A stretch of DNA of 22,520 nucleotides from Terrisporobacter sp. (GCA_029851945.1 JARKUZ010000083.1:1-22520), one strand, 5' to 3'. Shown: positions 7,801 through 16,324, numbered from the stretch's first letter. Notes: a model not told the origin generated them from the sequence alone. Translations and numbers: made by a program.

Positions 7801-9316
7801 ACTTTCATTTGATTTAAGACTTGAAGAATCAGTAGCAGGTCAAATATTATTTGAAAGTGATAGTGCTTATGGTACACATGATATACGTATAATGGAAGAT
7901 GGCAAACTAGGATTCACTAGAGAATTGTATGACTATACGTTTGATTATGTTTTACCAGTTAAAGAATGGGTTAATTTAACTATTAAAACTGAAAATCAAA
8001 GAACTTCTTTATATGTAAATGGTGAATTAGTTAGTAAAGCAACAGGTAAATTTGTTCACAATGATATGGTTAAGAAAGATAATATTGGTAATTCTACATT
8101 TGCATTATCATTAGAAAGAATTGGCTCTAAAACAAATTCTATAAAAGGTAAAATTGATAATGTGATGATTAAGAAAGCTGGAGCTCCTGAAGAAGATAAA
8201 ACTATAATACCTAATGAAGGAATTAGTGTAACAGCCTCATCACAATATCCAGGTGAAGGACCAGAAAATCTTTTGGATGGAGATACAAATACTATATGGC
8301 ATTCAAACTGGGCTGATAGTAGTGTTAAATTACCACAAGAGTTAACATTTACATTTGAAAATCCTACAGAAATAGGGAAATTATCATATGTTCCAAGACA
8401 AAATGGAACTAATAATGGTAATATAATGGAATTTGATTTATATGTAACAAATGAAAATGGAGAAGAAACAAAAGTTGTAGATGCTAAGACTTGGGGTGGA
8501 GATTCATCTACTAAATTTGTTAAGTTTGATGCAATTACAGCTAAAAAAGTTCGTATGGTAATCACTAAATCTAATGGCGATACTAAAGATAAATTTGCTT
8601 CTGGAGCAGAAATAATGTTCCACATACCAACACAACAATCTGATAATAGTGTAGATAAAACAGATTTAAAAGAAGCTATAGCTAAAGCAGAATCAATAAA
8701 TAGTAAAGATTATACAACTTCTTCATTTGATCAAAAAGCTTTAGACAATGCTATAAATGCTGCTAAAGCATTAGTTGAAAAAAATAATGTAGGTAAAGAC
8801 GATATTGAAGAAGCAATTAATAATTTACAATCTGTAATAGATACTTTTGTAAAACGTGGTAACGTAGAAGCTTTAGCTGAATATGTAAAAGACTGTGAAG
8901 CTGAGAAGAAAGACAAATATACAGAGAAATCATGGGCTAAATTTGAAGAAGCATTAAAAGAAGCTAAAAAAATAGTATCTGATAATAGTGATGTTACTCA
9001 AAAACAAGTAGATGATTCATTAAAAGCTTTAAAAACTGCTAGAAAAGAATTAGTGAAATTTACACCATCAGGTGGAACTGAAAAACCAGAAGGAGAACAA
9101 AAGCCAGACGGTGGACAGAAACCAGAAGGAGAACAAAAACCAGGAGAAACTGAAAAACCACAAGGAGGACAAAAACCAGAAGGAACTGAAAAGCCAGATA
9201 AAGAAGAAAATAGTCCTCAGACAGGAGATGCCAATAGTTTAGGATTATTTGCTGGACTTTTTGCAGCATCTGGATTAGGACTTGTTTTCTCAAGAAGAAA
9301 AAGAAGAGATAAATAA
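4811..9316 (+). CDS. SPQTG-anchored multidomain GH20 beta-N-acetylhexosaminidase / lacto-N-biosidase-type enzyme
   Basis: The product has 1501 residues. ATG 4811 is preferred over in-frame ATG 4799 because GGGAGG lies between them. Order: signal peptide (1-29); two tandem F5/8C modules (about 32-180 and 182-319); an Ig-like linker (about 320-420); the GH20 N-terminal alpha/beta domain (about 441-545); the GH20 barrel (about 551-903); a LamG-like jelly roll (about 938-1124); a third F5/8C/CBM32-like module (about 1135-1275); two FIVAR repeats (about 1284-1417); a Lys/Pro/Gly/Glu wall spacer; SPQTG (1468-1472), hydrophobic helix and SRRKRRDK. The catalytic pair is Asp732-Glu733 in VHIGADEF, the polarising Asp and acid/base Glu of GH20. 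GH20 enzymes remove terminal beta-GlcNAc/GalNAc, or lacto-N-biose in one subfamily, by substrate-assisted hydrolysis; the module set favours host glycans. Arginine codon use is unlike that of the neighbours (24 CGT), suggesting transfer. Expression is probably controlled by the leader RNA upstream. The exact linkage cut is unknown. Confidence 0.9.
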   Translation: MNKKLRQFLVSNLIATITISNICVPVFATPTTSNENIALNASVTGTNAESGSSYDNVVDGDKSDHNDARLSSERNTKPTVTIDLGSEKQVQFLRLFLENRKNVQHKNNVKKYRIIFSVDEAFDENDSRIERELDTNTTRDDVKLSKPVTVRYVKLEIVETHGDNQWDNAGIVELELYKNALNQSIGANATGTNTEGQGNGYDKAIDGDYETRLASNQNTMPTLELDLGEEKSIDNFRLFLEERNDDVINNVKKYKVTVSQDNIFDENDKSIEATLDNKTTYDSKRFDESVSGKYVKLEVLETHKAAWDNAGIVEFELYDHPFEVVELDEGPTIENVRPVYDPETNKIVVTQVPGYTIENNGADFEQIVDKDFNVHKPLTSKTVKISLKITNNATKEETITDDFEVVIPGEHEANKGNKKPVVSPELAEWYSDSNNNFVANGNSEIVVNPAHKDSLGYMANEFKKDYKEITGRDISIRYGNDAGAGDFYFTLGSKDKFLGDEGYKMDITDKVTVEATHKTGAYWSTRTILQILTQSENNDKIPCGTTRDYPKYKVRGFVLDVARKPFSMDMLKDITKNMAWHKMNDFQVHLSDNYIFLEDYGVRETEDEAFKAYDAYRLESNVKNKKGESATAKDYSYSKKEFKDFILESRKMGVNIVPEIDIPAHANSFTKVFPEIMVKNQVSSLVGTRPLIDHIDIGKPEAVNKVKEIFDEYTKASNPTFDSDTVVHIGADEFLSNYTAYRNFVNDFVPHVKETNTVRMWGGLSWIKDNPTTQIKPEAIENVQMNLWSRDWADGKEMYDMGYDLINTIDSYMYMVPNGSGGKGSYNDYLDTNGLYNSFEPNVLSTKKGWKPIPSGDDQALGAAFAIWNDNIDKRASGLTEADMYKRFQDALPVVAEKTWANGKEKGSLANVQAASNNVGLAPNTNPLNKENSIDDEYAKYTFEKENELEDSSQNNRDLGKLTNASFKTGKTSNAISLKGKGSFVETPLDKIGDGSELSFDLRLEESVAGQILFESDSAYGTHDIRIMEDGKLGFTRELYDYTFDYVLPVKEWVNLTIKTENQRTSLYVNGELVSKATGKFVHNDMVKKDNIGNSTFALSLERIGSKTNSIKGKIDNVMIKKAGAPEEDKTIIPNEGISVTASSQYPGEGPENLLDGDTNTIWHSNWADSSVKLPQELTFTFENPTEIGKLSYVPRQNGTNNGNIMEFDLYVTNENGEETKVVDAKTWGGDSSTKFVKFDAITAKKVRMVITKSNGDTKDKFASGAEIMFHIPTQQSDNSVDKTDLKEAIAKAESINSKDYTTSSFDQKALDNAINAAKALVEKNNVGKDDIEEAINNLQSVIDTFVKRGNVEALAEYVKDCEAEKKDKYTEKSWAKFEEALKEAKKIVSDNSDVTQKQVDDSLKALKTARKELVKFTPSGGTEKPEGEQKPDGGQKPEGEQKPGETEKPQGGQKPEGTEKPDKEENSPQTGDANSLGLFAGLFAASGLGLVFSRRKRRDK

Positions 9317-9376
9317 GAATTAATATATAGTTAGTTAATTTATTAATAAAAACTGATATATTATAACTTATATAAT

Positions 9377-9417
9377 AAAGGATGGATTGTCTAATTAATT
9401 GGATAATCTATCCTTTT
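9377..9417 (+). terminator. Probable terminator after the GH20 gene
   Basis: A long hairpin: AAAGGAT/ATCCTTT, GATT/AATC and TC/GA segments joined through G-T wobble positions, followed by TTTT. The T run is short, so efficiency may be moderate. The rest of 9317-9606 holds only AT-rich sequence, with a TATAAT at 9572-9577 that may serve the next gene. Confidence 0.7.
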
Positions 9418-9606
9418 ATATTTAATTGAATAAGTATATTCATATTTGGCTTTCTATACTTTTGCTAATTGGTTTATTGAATATTTATAAATATATCTAT
9501 CATATAGAATAATTTTAGTAACAAATAATAAAAATATGAAAGTTATTTATATATACTTGTAATTATTGTTATATAATATACTCATCTTAACTAAGGGGGA
9601 AAGTTT

Positions 9607-10539
9607 ATGTTAGAAGATATTAATAAAGAAATAAATCAAGTTAAAAATGAAGTAGCACAAAAAAATGTATTGGAAAACAGACTAAAAGAGTTAAATGAAG
9701 AGCTTAATAAAAGTGAAATTGATCTTAAAAATTTAGAGGAACAGTTGGAAAAGGAATTAGACGATGTAGAAAAGTTAAAGAAATTGTCTTTTGCAAGTGT
9801 TATGTCCACATTAATGAGAAACAAAGCAGAAAAACTTGAAAAGGAAGAAAAAGAATATTTAATGGCTAAAATTAAATATGATAACTGGAACTCAAAAGTT
9901 CAATTATTAAAAGAAAATATATCTGATATAAACTTTAGATTAGATGAATTATCAGATTGTGAAGATAAGTATTCTATATTATTACAAAGAAAACTTGCTT
10001 TAATTGATATATATGGAGATGAAGGAACTAAAAGTAAGCTTTTAAATATGGAAAAAGAAATAGATTCTTATTTACAAGAAGATAAAGAAATAGATGAATC
10101 TATAGTAGCTGGAAATAGGCTACTTAATGAAATTAATAGTGCAAAGAAATTATTAGAGTCTGCAAAAACTTGGGGTACTATTGATTTACTTGGTGGAGAT
10201 TTTCTGTCATCATTAGCAAAGCATGAAAAAGTTAATGATGCTCAAAAGTGTTTTAGAAGAATATCCAATCTACTAGATGATTTTAATAGGGAATTAAAAG
10301 ATGTTAATATAAGTAGTTTAAATTTTTCTACTACTGTTAAGGCTGTAGATATATTTTTCGATAATATATTTACGGATATTTCAGTTAACAATCAAATAAA
10401 CAACTCATATGAAGATATATGTAAGTTGCAAACGAAGGTCAGTAGAATTTTAAATAACTTAAAAGAAAATAAAGATAAAATAAATAAAACTATTATTATA
10501 AAAAGAAACGAGTACGATGAATTTATAAAGAATATATAA
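9607..10539 (+). CDS. Coiled-coil protein of unknown function
   Basis: The product has 310 residues. The ribosome site AAGGGGG lies before ATG 9607. There is no signal peptide and no membrane segment. Residues 1-125 are almost continuous heptad-like Leu/Glu/Lys sequence, so a long coiled coil is expected. The middle (about 126-225) is mixed helical and has a short Gly-rich stretch (TWGTIDLLGGDFLSS). The C-terminal 70 residues are again helical and charged. The visible features suggest a cytosolic filament-like or scaffold protein; I do not recognise a family. It lies 148 bases before the DUF4474 gene on the same strand with no terminator between, so co-transcription is possible. Confidence 0.75.
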   Translation: MLEDINKEINQVKNEVAQKNVLENRLKELNEELNKSEIDLKNLEEQLEKELDDVEKLKKLSFASVMSTLMRNKAEKLEKEEKEYLMAKIKYDNWNSKVQLLKENISDINFRLDELSDCEDKYSILLQRKLALIDIYGDEGTKSKLLNMEKEIDSYLQEDKEIDESIVAGNRLLNEINSAKKLLESAKTWGTIDLLGGDFLSSLAKHEKVNDAQKCFRRISNLLDDFNRELKDVNISSLNFSTTVKAVDIFFDNIFTDISVNNQINNSYEDICKLQTKVSRILNNLKENKDKINKTIIIKRNEYDEFIKNI

Positions 10540-10687
10540 ATACATATAAAACATGTAATTACTAAAATCTAAAAAAATTTGTTTATACCATAAATTAGAT
10601 ATTATTATAAAAAAATGTAAAAATGGCACGAAAATACTTTTCATGAATAAAATAATATAAGACCTATTGTAAAAGGAGGTTAAACAA

Positions 10688-11653
10688 ATGGATGAAATAA
10701 GGATTTTAGTAATCGTAGTGTTTATAGCTATATCACTGATTCTTATATATAGATGGACAGTAAAACGAAAACAAGCAGTCAATAATGTATTAGTTAGAAC
10801 TGATGAAGAAAAGATATCAATAATTAATAACGCACTAGAAATCTATGGTTTTTTTTATGACAATGACAATGATATTATTTCATCACAGATGTATCCCTGG
10901 CAGAGAAATATGGGCTATTGTCTTCTTTATGATGAATTGGCACCTTCTTTAAACATGGTTATTGATAGTGAACCTATTTATTTTGAGTATGATGAAAGAA
11001 GATGGCTTATTGAATTTTGGAAAGGCCAATATGGCATGACAACTGGTGGAGAAATTGGTATATATGTAACTGATAAAGAGGATATTGATATACCAGGTGT
11101 TTTTTCAGGACCTTTTTTTGAAAGTGTAACAGATGAAGAGCGATTAAACATAAGGTTTAATCTTAAAAAAAATGATGAAAGTTTATTTACAAGAAAAAAA
11201 CGTCACTGGTGGTTAACAGGTTTCGATGTAGGAGTATTTTCAAAACCAAAAAGTTTATCAATGGATATTAGACTAATATTTCCTCATTATACAATGAAGG
11301 AAGCTTTTCTAATTGGATTAAGAAATGCAGGATATACAGAGAGTGACTATAAAGAATTCAATAATATGATTTATATAACTTTCGATACACCTAAGTCAAA
11401 TCAACCTGTCCATAAATATAAATTATTATTACCTTTTATACAATTAAGTAATAAAACTTATTGCAGTTTGTATAATTGGTTGACCAGAGATTTTGAACGT
11501 ACAATAGATAAAATTTATTTCTTATATATCTATTATCCTAATTTATTTAATATAGTTGCAGGTAATCATAGAGCTGAAAAAATACAAAAGGCTTATAAAT
11601 TAATTCATTCTTATATAAATAGGGATGAGGTGAAGTATAATGAGCACATATAA
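10688..11653 (+). CDS. Membrane-anchored DUF4474 protein
   Basis: The product has 321 residues. AGGAGGT lies before ATG 10688. One N-terminal membrane helix (about residues 4-22, very Ile/Val-rich) is followed by RWTVKRK, so the rest is probably cytoplasmic. Residues about 45-150 hold a pattern I associate with DUF4474: WQRNMGYCLLYDELAP, then IYFEYDERRWLIEFWKGQYG and a TTGGEIGIY segment. A second conserved-looking part is RKKRHWWLTGFDVGVFS (about 170-186). The C-terminal 60 residues are helical and basic. The family has no known biochemical function. Its end overlaps the phosphoesterase start by 14 bases, so the two are translationally coupled and likely act together. Confidence 0.75.
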   Translation: MDEIRILVIVVFIAISLILIYRWTVKRKQAVNNVLVRTDEEKISIINNALEIYGFFYDNDNDIISSQMYPWQRNMGYCLLYDELAPSLNMVIDSEPIYFEYDERRWLIEFWKGQYGMTTGGEIGIYVTDKEDIDIPGVFSGPFFESVTDEERLNIRFNLKKNDESLFTRKKRHWWLTGFDVGVFSKPKSLSMDIRLIFPHYTMKEAFLIGLRNAGYTESDYKEFNNMIYITFDTPKSNQPVHKYKLLLPFIQLSNKTYCSLYNWLTRDFERTIDKIYFLYIYYPNLFNIVAGNHRAEKIQKAYKLIHSYINRDEVKYNEHI

Positions 11654-12557
11654 ACGATTATCAAAAGTTTATGAAAAGGCTAAGATAATTCCTTATGACG
11701 ATCATTCTAAATTTGTCATAATGAGTGATTGTCATAGAGGAGTTGGCAACTCTGGAGATAATTTTTTAAGAAATCAGCATATTTTCTTTGCAGCTTTAAA
11801 TGATTACTATGAAAAAGGTTTTACTTATATTGAATTAGGTGATGGTGATGAGCTTTGGGAAAATAGATCTATGGATAAAATTATTGAAATTCACAGCAAC
11901 TCTTTTTGGTTAATGTCTAAATTTTATGAAGATAATAGACTGTATATGATTTATGGAAATCATGATAAACAAAAGAAAGATAAGAAATTTTTAAAAAATA
12001 GTTTTGATGGATATTATTGTGAAAGTAGGAAAAAATTTTGCTCATTATTTCCTATGCTAGAGGTACATGAAGGACTAATACTAGAAAATCAAGATAATAA
12101 GAATCATAGAATTTTTCTTGCACATGGGCATCAGGGTGATTTAATTAATGATGATTTATATAAATTAGGAAGATTTCTTGTAAGATATCTTTGGAGAACT
12201 GCAGAAATATGGGGACTTAATGATCCTACAGCTGCAGGTAAAAACTATAGAAAGAAAAATAGAGTGGAACGTAAACTCACAAATTGGGCAGAAGAAGAGA
12301 ATAAAATGTTAATTGCAGGTCATACACATAGAGCAACTTTTCCAAGTGTGGGTGAGATTATGTATTTCAATGATGGTAGTTGTGTACATCCAAGATGTAT
12401 TACAGCTATAGAAATTGAAGGAGGTTGCATTTCTTTAGTTAAGTGGAGTGTTATGACAAGAAAAGATAGAACTATGTATGTAGAAAGAGAAGTTTTAGAA
12501 GGACCTGCTAAGTTAGAGGATTATTTTGAAAGTAGTAAAATTAGTGAAGAAGTATAA
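11640..12557 (+). CDS. Calcineurin-like metallophosphoesterase
   Basis: The product has 305 residues. ATG 11640 is preceded by GAGGTGA inside the 3' end of the DUF4474 gene. All metal-binding motifs of the calcineurin-like fold are present in order: SDCHRG (Asp30, His32), GDGDELW (Asp68), GNHD (107-109), AHGHQGD (His162/His164) and AGHTH (227-230). The GDGDELW form recalls LpxH-type UDP-diacylglucosamine hydrolases, but this organism should have no lipid A. The substrate is therefore more likely a phosphoprotein, nucleotide or lipid-linked phosphate. It has no signal peptide, so it is cytosolic, possibly held near the membrane by its DUF4474 partner. Fold certain; substrate unknown. Confidence 0.88.
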   Translation: MSTYKRLSKVYEKAKIIPYDDHSKFVIMSDCHRGVGNSGDNFLRNQHIFFAALNDYYEKGFTYIELGDGDELWENRSMDKIIEIHSNSFWLMSKFYEDNRLYMIYGNHDKQKKDKKFLKNSFDGYYCESRKKFCSLFPMLEVHEGLILENQDNKNHRIFLAHGHQGDLINDDLYKLGRFLVRYLWRTAEIWGLNDPTAAGKNYRKKNRVERKLTNWAEEENKMLIAGHTHRATFPSVGEIMYFNDGSCVHPRCITAIEIEGGCISLVKWSVMTRKDRTMYVEREVLEGPAKLEDYFESSKISEEV

Positions 12558-12562
12558 TTTTT

Positions 12563-12595
12563 AATGGCTATGGTTGAAAAACCGTAGCCATTTTT
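12563..12595 (+). terminator. Intrinsic terminator after the phosphoesterase gene
   Basis: A 13-bp stem with one G-T pair (AATGGCTATGGTT against AACCGTAGCCATT), a GAAA loop and TTTTT. It separates the + strand gene from the converging MerR gene. Confidence 0.92.
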
Positions 12596-12604
12596 AATTT
12601 AATA

Positions 12605-13417
12605 TTAATTTCTTTCCACTAATACTTGAAGCTGTGTTATAAACTCATTTTCATCACTAGTTTCAGATATATCCACTTTATATATTTCAATTGGCTCACC
12701 GACTATTTTAAAATTATTAGTTTCAGCATACTCATATAGTTTTTTTAAATATACTTTATTGTTTTCATAAGAACCTCTATAAGTGCAAGTTAGATATTCA
12801 CCCTTAGGAATTTCAAAATTATAATCTAAGCTATCATCATCTAAAAATACTATTACATGTTCATATTTATTCACTATTCCTTTTTCTAAACTATTTTTAT
12901 CAAATATGGAACCTATGTTATCATTTCCTAATATATAAAAGCGATTTTCCAGTACTTTTCGCATTTTTTGTATTAAAAAATCTATATTTTCATTATTATT
13001 AACATTGCCATCAACTTTAAGGGCTTTTCTTTTATTGATGTTAATGACTTCAACTTCACCAAGGTTTCTTTCTTTTATTCCATTATCTATAACTTTTAAT
13101 CTATTTATTATATTATTTTTTTGCTTCTCTAACTCAGCTATTTTTTCATGAATTATATTTATTTCTTTTTCTAACATCTTTTTTGTGGATTCTATATTTC
13201 TATCTTCCAAGTAGATTTTTATTTCTTTCATAGGGATGTTTAAATTTCTAAGTTCTCTTATTAAATTTAACTTACAGATATCATCTATATCATATATTCT
13301 ATAACCATTTTTATCTCTACTTGGATTAAGGATTTTTAAATCTTCATAATACTTTATTGAGTCTCTACCAACATTGTATAGATTAACAAGTTCTCCTATT
13401 TTATAGTAACGTTTCAT
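12605..13417 (-). CDS. MerR-family regulator with GyrI-like effector domain (BmrR type)
   Basis: The product has 270 residues. Residues 1-70 form the MerR winged HTH (YYKIGELVNLYNVGRDSIKY, then GYRIYDIDDICKLNLI). Residues about 75-118 are the dimerising coiled coil (EKEINIIHEKIAELEKQK). Residues about 122-270 look like the GyrI/BmrR-type effector-binding domain, which in relatives binds lipophilic cationic drugs. It is transcribed away from the MATE pump gene with 115 bases between them; the pump promoter has the long spacer that MerR proteins untwist. It is therefore likely the drug-responsive activator of the pump. Its ribosome site is GGAG, nine bases before the ATG. Confidence 0.88.
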   Translation of the reverse strand: MKRYYKIGELVNLYNVGRDSIKYYEDLKILNPSRDKNGYRIYDIDDICKLNLIRELRNLNIPMKEIKIYLEDRNIESTKKMLEKEINIIHEKIAELEKQKNNIINRLKVIDNGIKERNLGEVEVININKRKALKVDGNVNNNENIDFLIQKMRKVLENRFYILGNDNIGSIFDKNSLEKGIVNKYEHVIVFLDDDSLDYNFEIPKGEYLTCTYRGSYENNKVYLKKLYEYAETNNFKIVGEPIEIYKVDISETSDENEFITQLQVLVERN

Positions 13418-13475
13418 ATTATCATCTCCATTTACAAAATTCCACTTTACCCAGAATTCATTTCACAAAAAATAT

Positions 13476-13506
13476 TTGACTTGAGTATTATACTATAGTT
13501 TATCAT
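13476..13506 (+). promoter_or_regulatory. MerR-type promoter of the MATE gene (19-bp spacer with dyad operator)
   Basis: TTGACT (13476-13481) and TATCAT (13501-13506) are 19 bases apart, the hallmark of promoters activated by MerR-family twisting. The spacer contains the dyad AGTAT-T-ATACT (13484-13494), near its centre. It lies 27 bases before the MATE ATG. Confidence 0.82.
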
Positions 13507-13532
13507 ATTTATGAAGAAGGAGGGATGTACTT

Positions 13533-14903
13533 ATGAGTACTTTATCATTAAATAATAATAATATAAATTTAAAAAATCAATTTTTTAGGTATGTAATTCC
13601 TTCGGTAGCTTCAATGTGGGTGTCAGCTTTATATGTAATGGTTGATGCCATGTTTGTTAGTAAAGGGGTTGGACCTAATGCATTAGCAGCAGTTAATATA
13701 GCTATGCCATATACAAATTTAATTTTTGGATTATCAGTTTTATTTTCTGTAGGAGCATCTACAGTAATATCTATGAAATTAGGTGAAAAAGATTATGATA
13801 AGGCTAAAAAATATTTCTCAATGACTATTTTTTCACTTACAATAATATCTTTATTTATCTGTATAATGAGTTTATTATTTTTGGATAAAATAGTTTTATT
13901 TTTAGGTGCGACAGATTCAATATTTGAAATGGTTAAAAGTTACTTAAAAATAATAATTTTATTTATTGTATTTTATATAGTTTCATATGCATTAGAGGTG
14001 TTAATCAAAACTGATGGTTACCCACATTTATCTACAATAGGAGTTATTATATCTGCTCTTACAAATATAATACTAGATTATGTTTTTGTAATTAAGTTTA
14101 ATTGGGGCGTGGAAGGAGCAGCTTTTGCTACTGGATTAGCTCGTGTATTTTCTTTTATATTTTTCTTGATTCATTTCTTAGGAAAAAACTCAAAATTAAA
14201 GTTTTGCAAATTTAAATTTGAACTTAGAGTTTTAAAAAGAATTACATCAATTGGTTTTTCAGATTGTGCAACAGAGCTTAGTATAGGAATCGTCATATTA
14301 TTATTTAATCAGTTTATAATTAAATACTTAGGCGAAGGAGCACTAGTAAGTTATAGTGTTATTTCTTATGTGAACACTCTTGTTTTATCTACAATGCTTG
14401 GTATTTCCCAAGGATTACAACCATTATCTAGTTATTATTATGGTACAGGAGATTATGATACAATTAAGAAATTACTTAAATTATCTTTAAAATGCACATT
14501 AATATCTGCATTTGTTGTATTTTTAGTATGTATATTTTTCACAGACTTTATTGTTTTAATGTTTATAGATAAATCAGATATGGCATTATTTGAGTATACA
14601 GTATCAAAGTTCAAATTATTTTCAATATCATTTTTAATTCTAGGATTTAATGTAGTTGCTTCAGGATTTTTATCTTCCCTTGAAAGAACATTAGATGCTT
14701 GTAAAATATCATTAGGGAGAGGATTATTTGTAATTACTATCTCTTTAATAATTTCAGTAATGATTTTCGGAGGTAATGGTATATGGTTTAGTACTATAAT
14801 TTCTGAATCAATTGTTTTAATACTATCTATAATAATGATAAAAAAATGCTTAAAAGATATAGATCATGAACAAGAAGACATATTAGAAGCACAGACTGTG
14901 TAA
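13533..14903 (+). CDS. MATE-family multidrug efflux transporter (MepA-like)
   Basis: The product has 456 residues, the usual length, with about twelve hydrophobic segments. The start FFRYVIPSVASMWVSALYVMVDAMF and the following GPNALAAVNIAMPY match the first two helices of NorM/MepA-type MATE proteins; the second half repeats the pattern (LGEGALVSYSVISYVNT, then GISQGLQPLSSYYYG). Relatives export cationic drugs in exchange for Na+ or H+. GGAGGG lies eight bases before the ATG. Control by the divergent MerR protein is expected. The substrate is unknown. Confidence 0.92.
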   Translation: MSTLSLNNNNINLKNQFFRYVIPSVASMWVSALYVMVDAMFVSKGVGPNALAAVNIAMPYTNLIFGLSVLFSVGASTVISMKLGEKDYDKAKKYFSMTIFSLTIISLFICIMSLLFLDKIVLFLGATDSIFEMVKSYLKIIILFIVFYIVSYALEVLIKTDGYPHLSTIGVIISALTNIILDYVFVIKFNWGVEGAAFATGLARVFSFIFFLIHFLGKNSKLKFCKFKFELRVLKRITSIGFSDCATELSIGIVILLFNQFIIKYLGEGALVSYSVISYVNTLVLSTMLGISQGLQPLSSYYYGTGDYDTIKKLLKLSLKCTLISAFVVFLVCIFFTDFIVLMFIDKSDMALFEYTVSKFKLFSISFLILGFNVVASGFLSSLERTLDACKISLGRGLFVITISLIISVMIFGGNGIWFSTIISESIVLILSIIMIKKCLKDIDHEQEDILEAQTV

Positions 14904-14936
14904 AAAATAAAATAATTAAATGATTTAAATAAAATG

Positions 14937-14982
14937 CTATATAGTAAACACGTAATTGAGTGTTTATCTATATAGTTTTTTT
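14937..14982 (+). terminator. Intrinsic terminator after the MATE gene
   Basis: CTATATAGTAAACAC pairs with GTGTTTATCTATATAG with a one-base bulge, giving 15 bp, an 8-base loop and seven T residues. Confidence 0.9.
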
Positions 14983-15081
14983 AATGTATAGCAGATTATA
15001 CAATTGAATACAATATATATGATGAAAATATATAAAAAAGCAAATTAAAAATTTACACAGATTCAACTAGGAGTGGTACAT

Positions 15082-16284
15082 ATGAAAACTGTGACATTAC
15101 AAGATATACAAAAAGCAAAAGATACCATAAAGGATATAGTGAAAAAGACTGATATACTAGAAAGTGTAAAACTTAGTACAATGACAGGTGCTAACATTTT
15201 TTATAAGTGTGAAAACCTCCAAAAAACAGGCTCTTTTAAAGTAAGAGGTGCTTGTAATAAAATAGCAAACCTTACTGAAGAAGAAAAAGCAAATGGAGTT
15301 ATAGCATCTTCTGCAGGAAATCATGCTCAAGGTGTGGCTTTAGGTGCAAAAATGAATAATATAGATGCAACTATAGTAATGCCGGCAACAGCGCCTTTAG
15401 CAAAAGTAACAGCTACAAAATCTTATGGTGCAAATGTTGTACTGGAAGGTGTAGTTTATGATGATGCTTATGCTAAAGCAGTAGAATTACAAAAAGAAAG
15501 TGGAGCTACTTTTTTACATCCGTTCAATGATGAATATGTTATAGCTGGTCAAGGTACCATAGGTCTTGAAATATTTGAACAGATGAATAATAAAGTCGAT
15601 ACTATTTTATGCCCAATAGGTGGTGGAGGACTTATAGCAGGAGTTGCAGTAGCAGCAAAAGCTTTAAATCCAAATGTAAAAATCATAGGAGTTCAAACAG
15701 CAAATATTCCTTCCATGTATGAATCTATGAAAGCTGGAAAAGTGACTACAGCCTTTAAAGCTACTTCTGTAGCAGATGGTATTTCTGTTAAAACTGTTGG
15801 AGAGCTGACATTTAATATAGTAAAAGATTTAGTAGACGAAGTTGTATTAGTTGAAGAAGGAGAAATAGCAGAAAGTTTATTATTTTTAATGGAAAATCAA
15901 AAAGTAGTATCTGAAGGCTCTGGTGCAGTAACTACAGCAGCCATATTAAGTGGTAAATATAAACCAAAATCAAATGAGAATGTAGTATGTATAATATCTG
16001 GTGGAAATATAGATGTTAATACTCTTAGCAAAATAATAACTATAGGTTTAGTTAAAAGTGGCAGACGTTTTTCATTTACTACTGAGATACAAGACAAACC
16101 AGGTGGTATTGCAGAGTTAACTAGAATATTAAGTGGATTAGATGCAAGTATTATCACAGCCAATTTATCTTCATCAAATGAGCTTGGTAGATTAAATGCT
16201 TATATGATTATGGAAACATTTGATCATGAACATATAGAAAAAATAAAAAAAGCCATTGTAGATGGTGGATTTGAAATTAAATAA
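15082..16284 (+). CDS. Threonine ammonia-lyase (threonine dehydratase) with ACT domain
   Basis: The product has 400 residues. ATG 15082 is chosen because AGGAG (15069-15073) lies eight bases before it; the in-frame GTG at 15073 overlaps that site. It is a fold-type II PLP enzyme turning L-threonine into 2-oxobutanoate and ammonia. The PLP lysine is Lys53 in GSFKVRGA; the substrate loop is SSAGNHAQG; the phosphate-binding loop is GGGGL (in CPIGGGGLIAG); SGGNID lies near residue 313. Residues about 328-400 form a single ACT domain, the layout of the short IlvA/TdcB type with one regulatory domain. In clostridia it may serve isoleucine synthesis or threonine fermentation; no ilv or tdc genes are next to it, so I give no symbol. 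I saw no T-box upstream. Confidence 0.93.
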   Translation: MKTVTLQDIQKAKDTIKDIVKKTDILESVKLSTMTGANIFYKCENLQKTGSFKVRGACNKIANLTEEEKANGVIASSAGNHAQGVALGAKMNNIDATIVMPATAPLAKVTATKSYGANVVLEGVVYDDAYAKAVELQKESGATFLHPFNDEYVIAGQGTIGLEIFEQMNNKVDTILCPIGGGGLIAGVAVAAKALNPNVKIIGVQTANIPSMYESMKAGKVTTAFKATSVADGISVKTVGELTFNIVKDLVDEVVLVEEGEIAESLLFLMENQKVVSEGSGAVTTAAILSGKYKPKSNENVVCIISGGNIDVNTLSKIITIGLVKSGRRFSFTTEIQDKPGGIAELTRILSGLDASIITANLSSSNELGRLNAYMIMETFDHEHIEKIKKAIVDGGFEIK

Positions 16285-16324
16285 TTTATGAAAAGGAGAG
16301 CTGTTGCTATTTTAGGGAGGAAAA

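Noticed and set aside
9060..9293. Minus-strand ORF opposite the GH20 Pro-rich spacer
   Set aside because: A shadow of the repeated Lys/Pro/Gly codons; hydrophobic, repetitive and without a ribosome site. The other minus-strand ORFs opposite surface genes are rejected for the same reason.
15073..15081. GTG start for threonine ammonia-lyase
   Set aside because: It overlaps the AGGAG ribosome site that serves ATG 15082.
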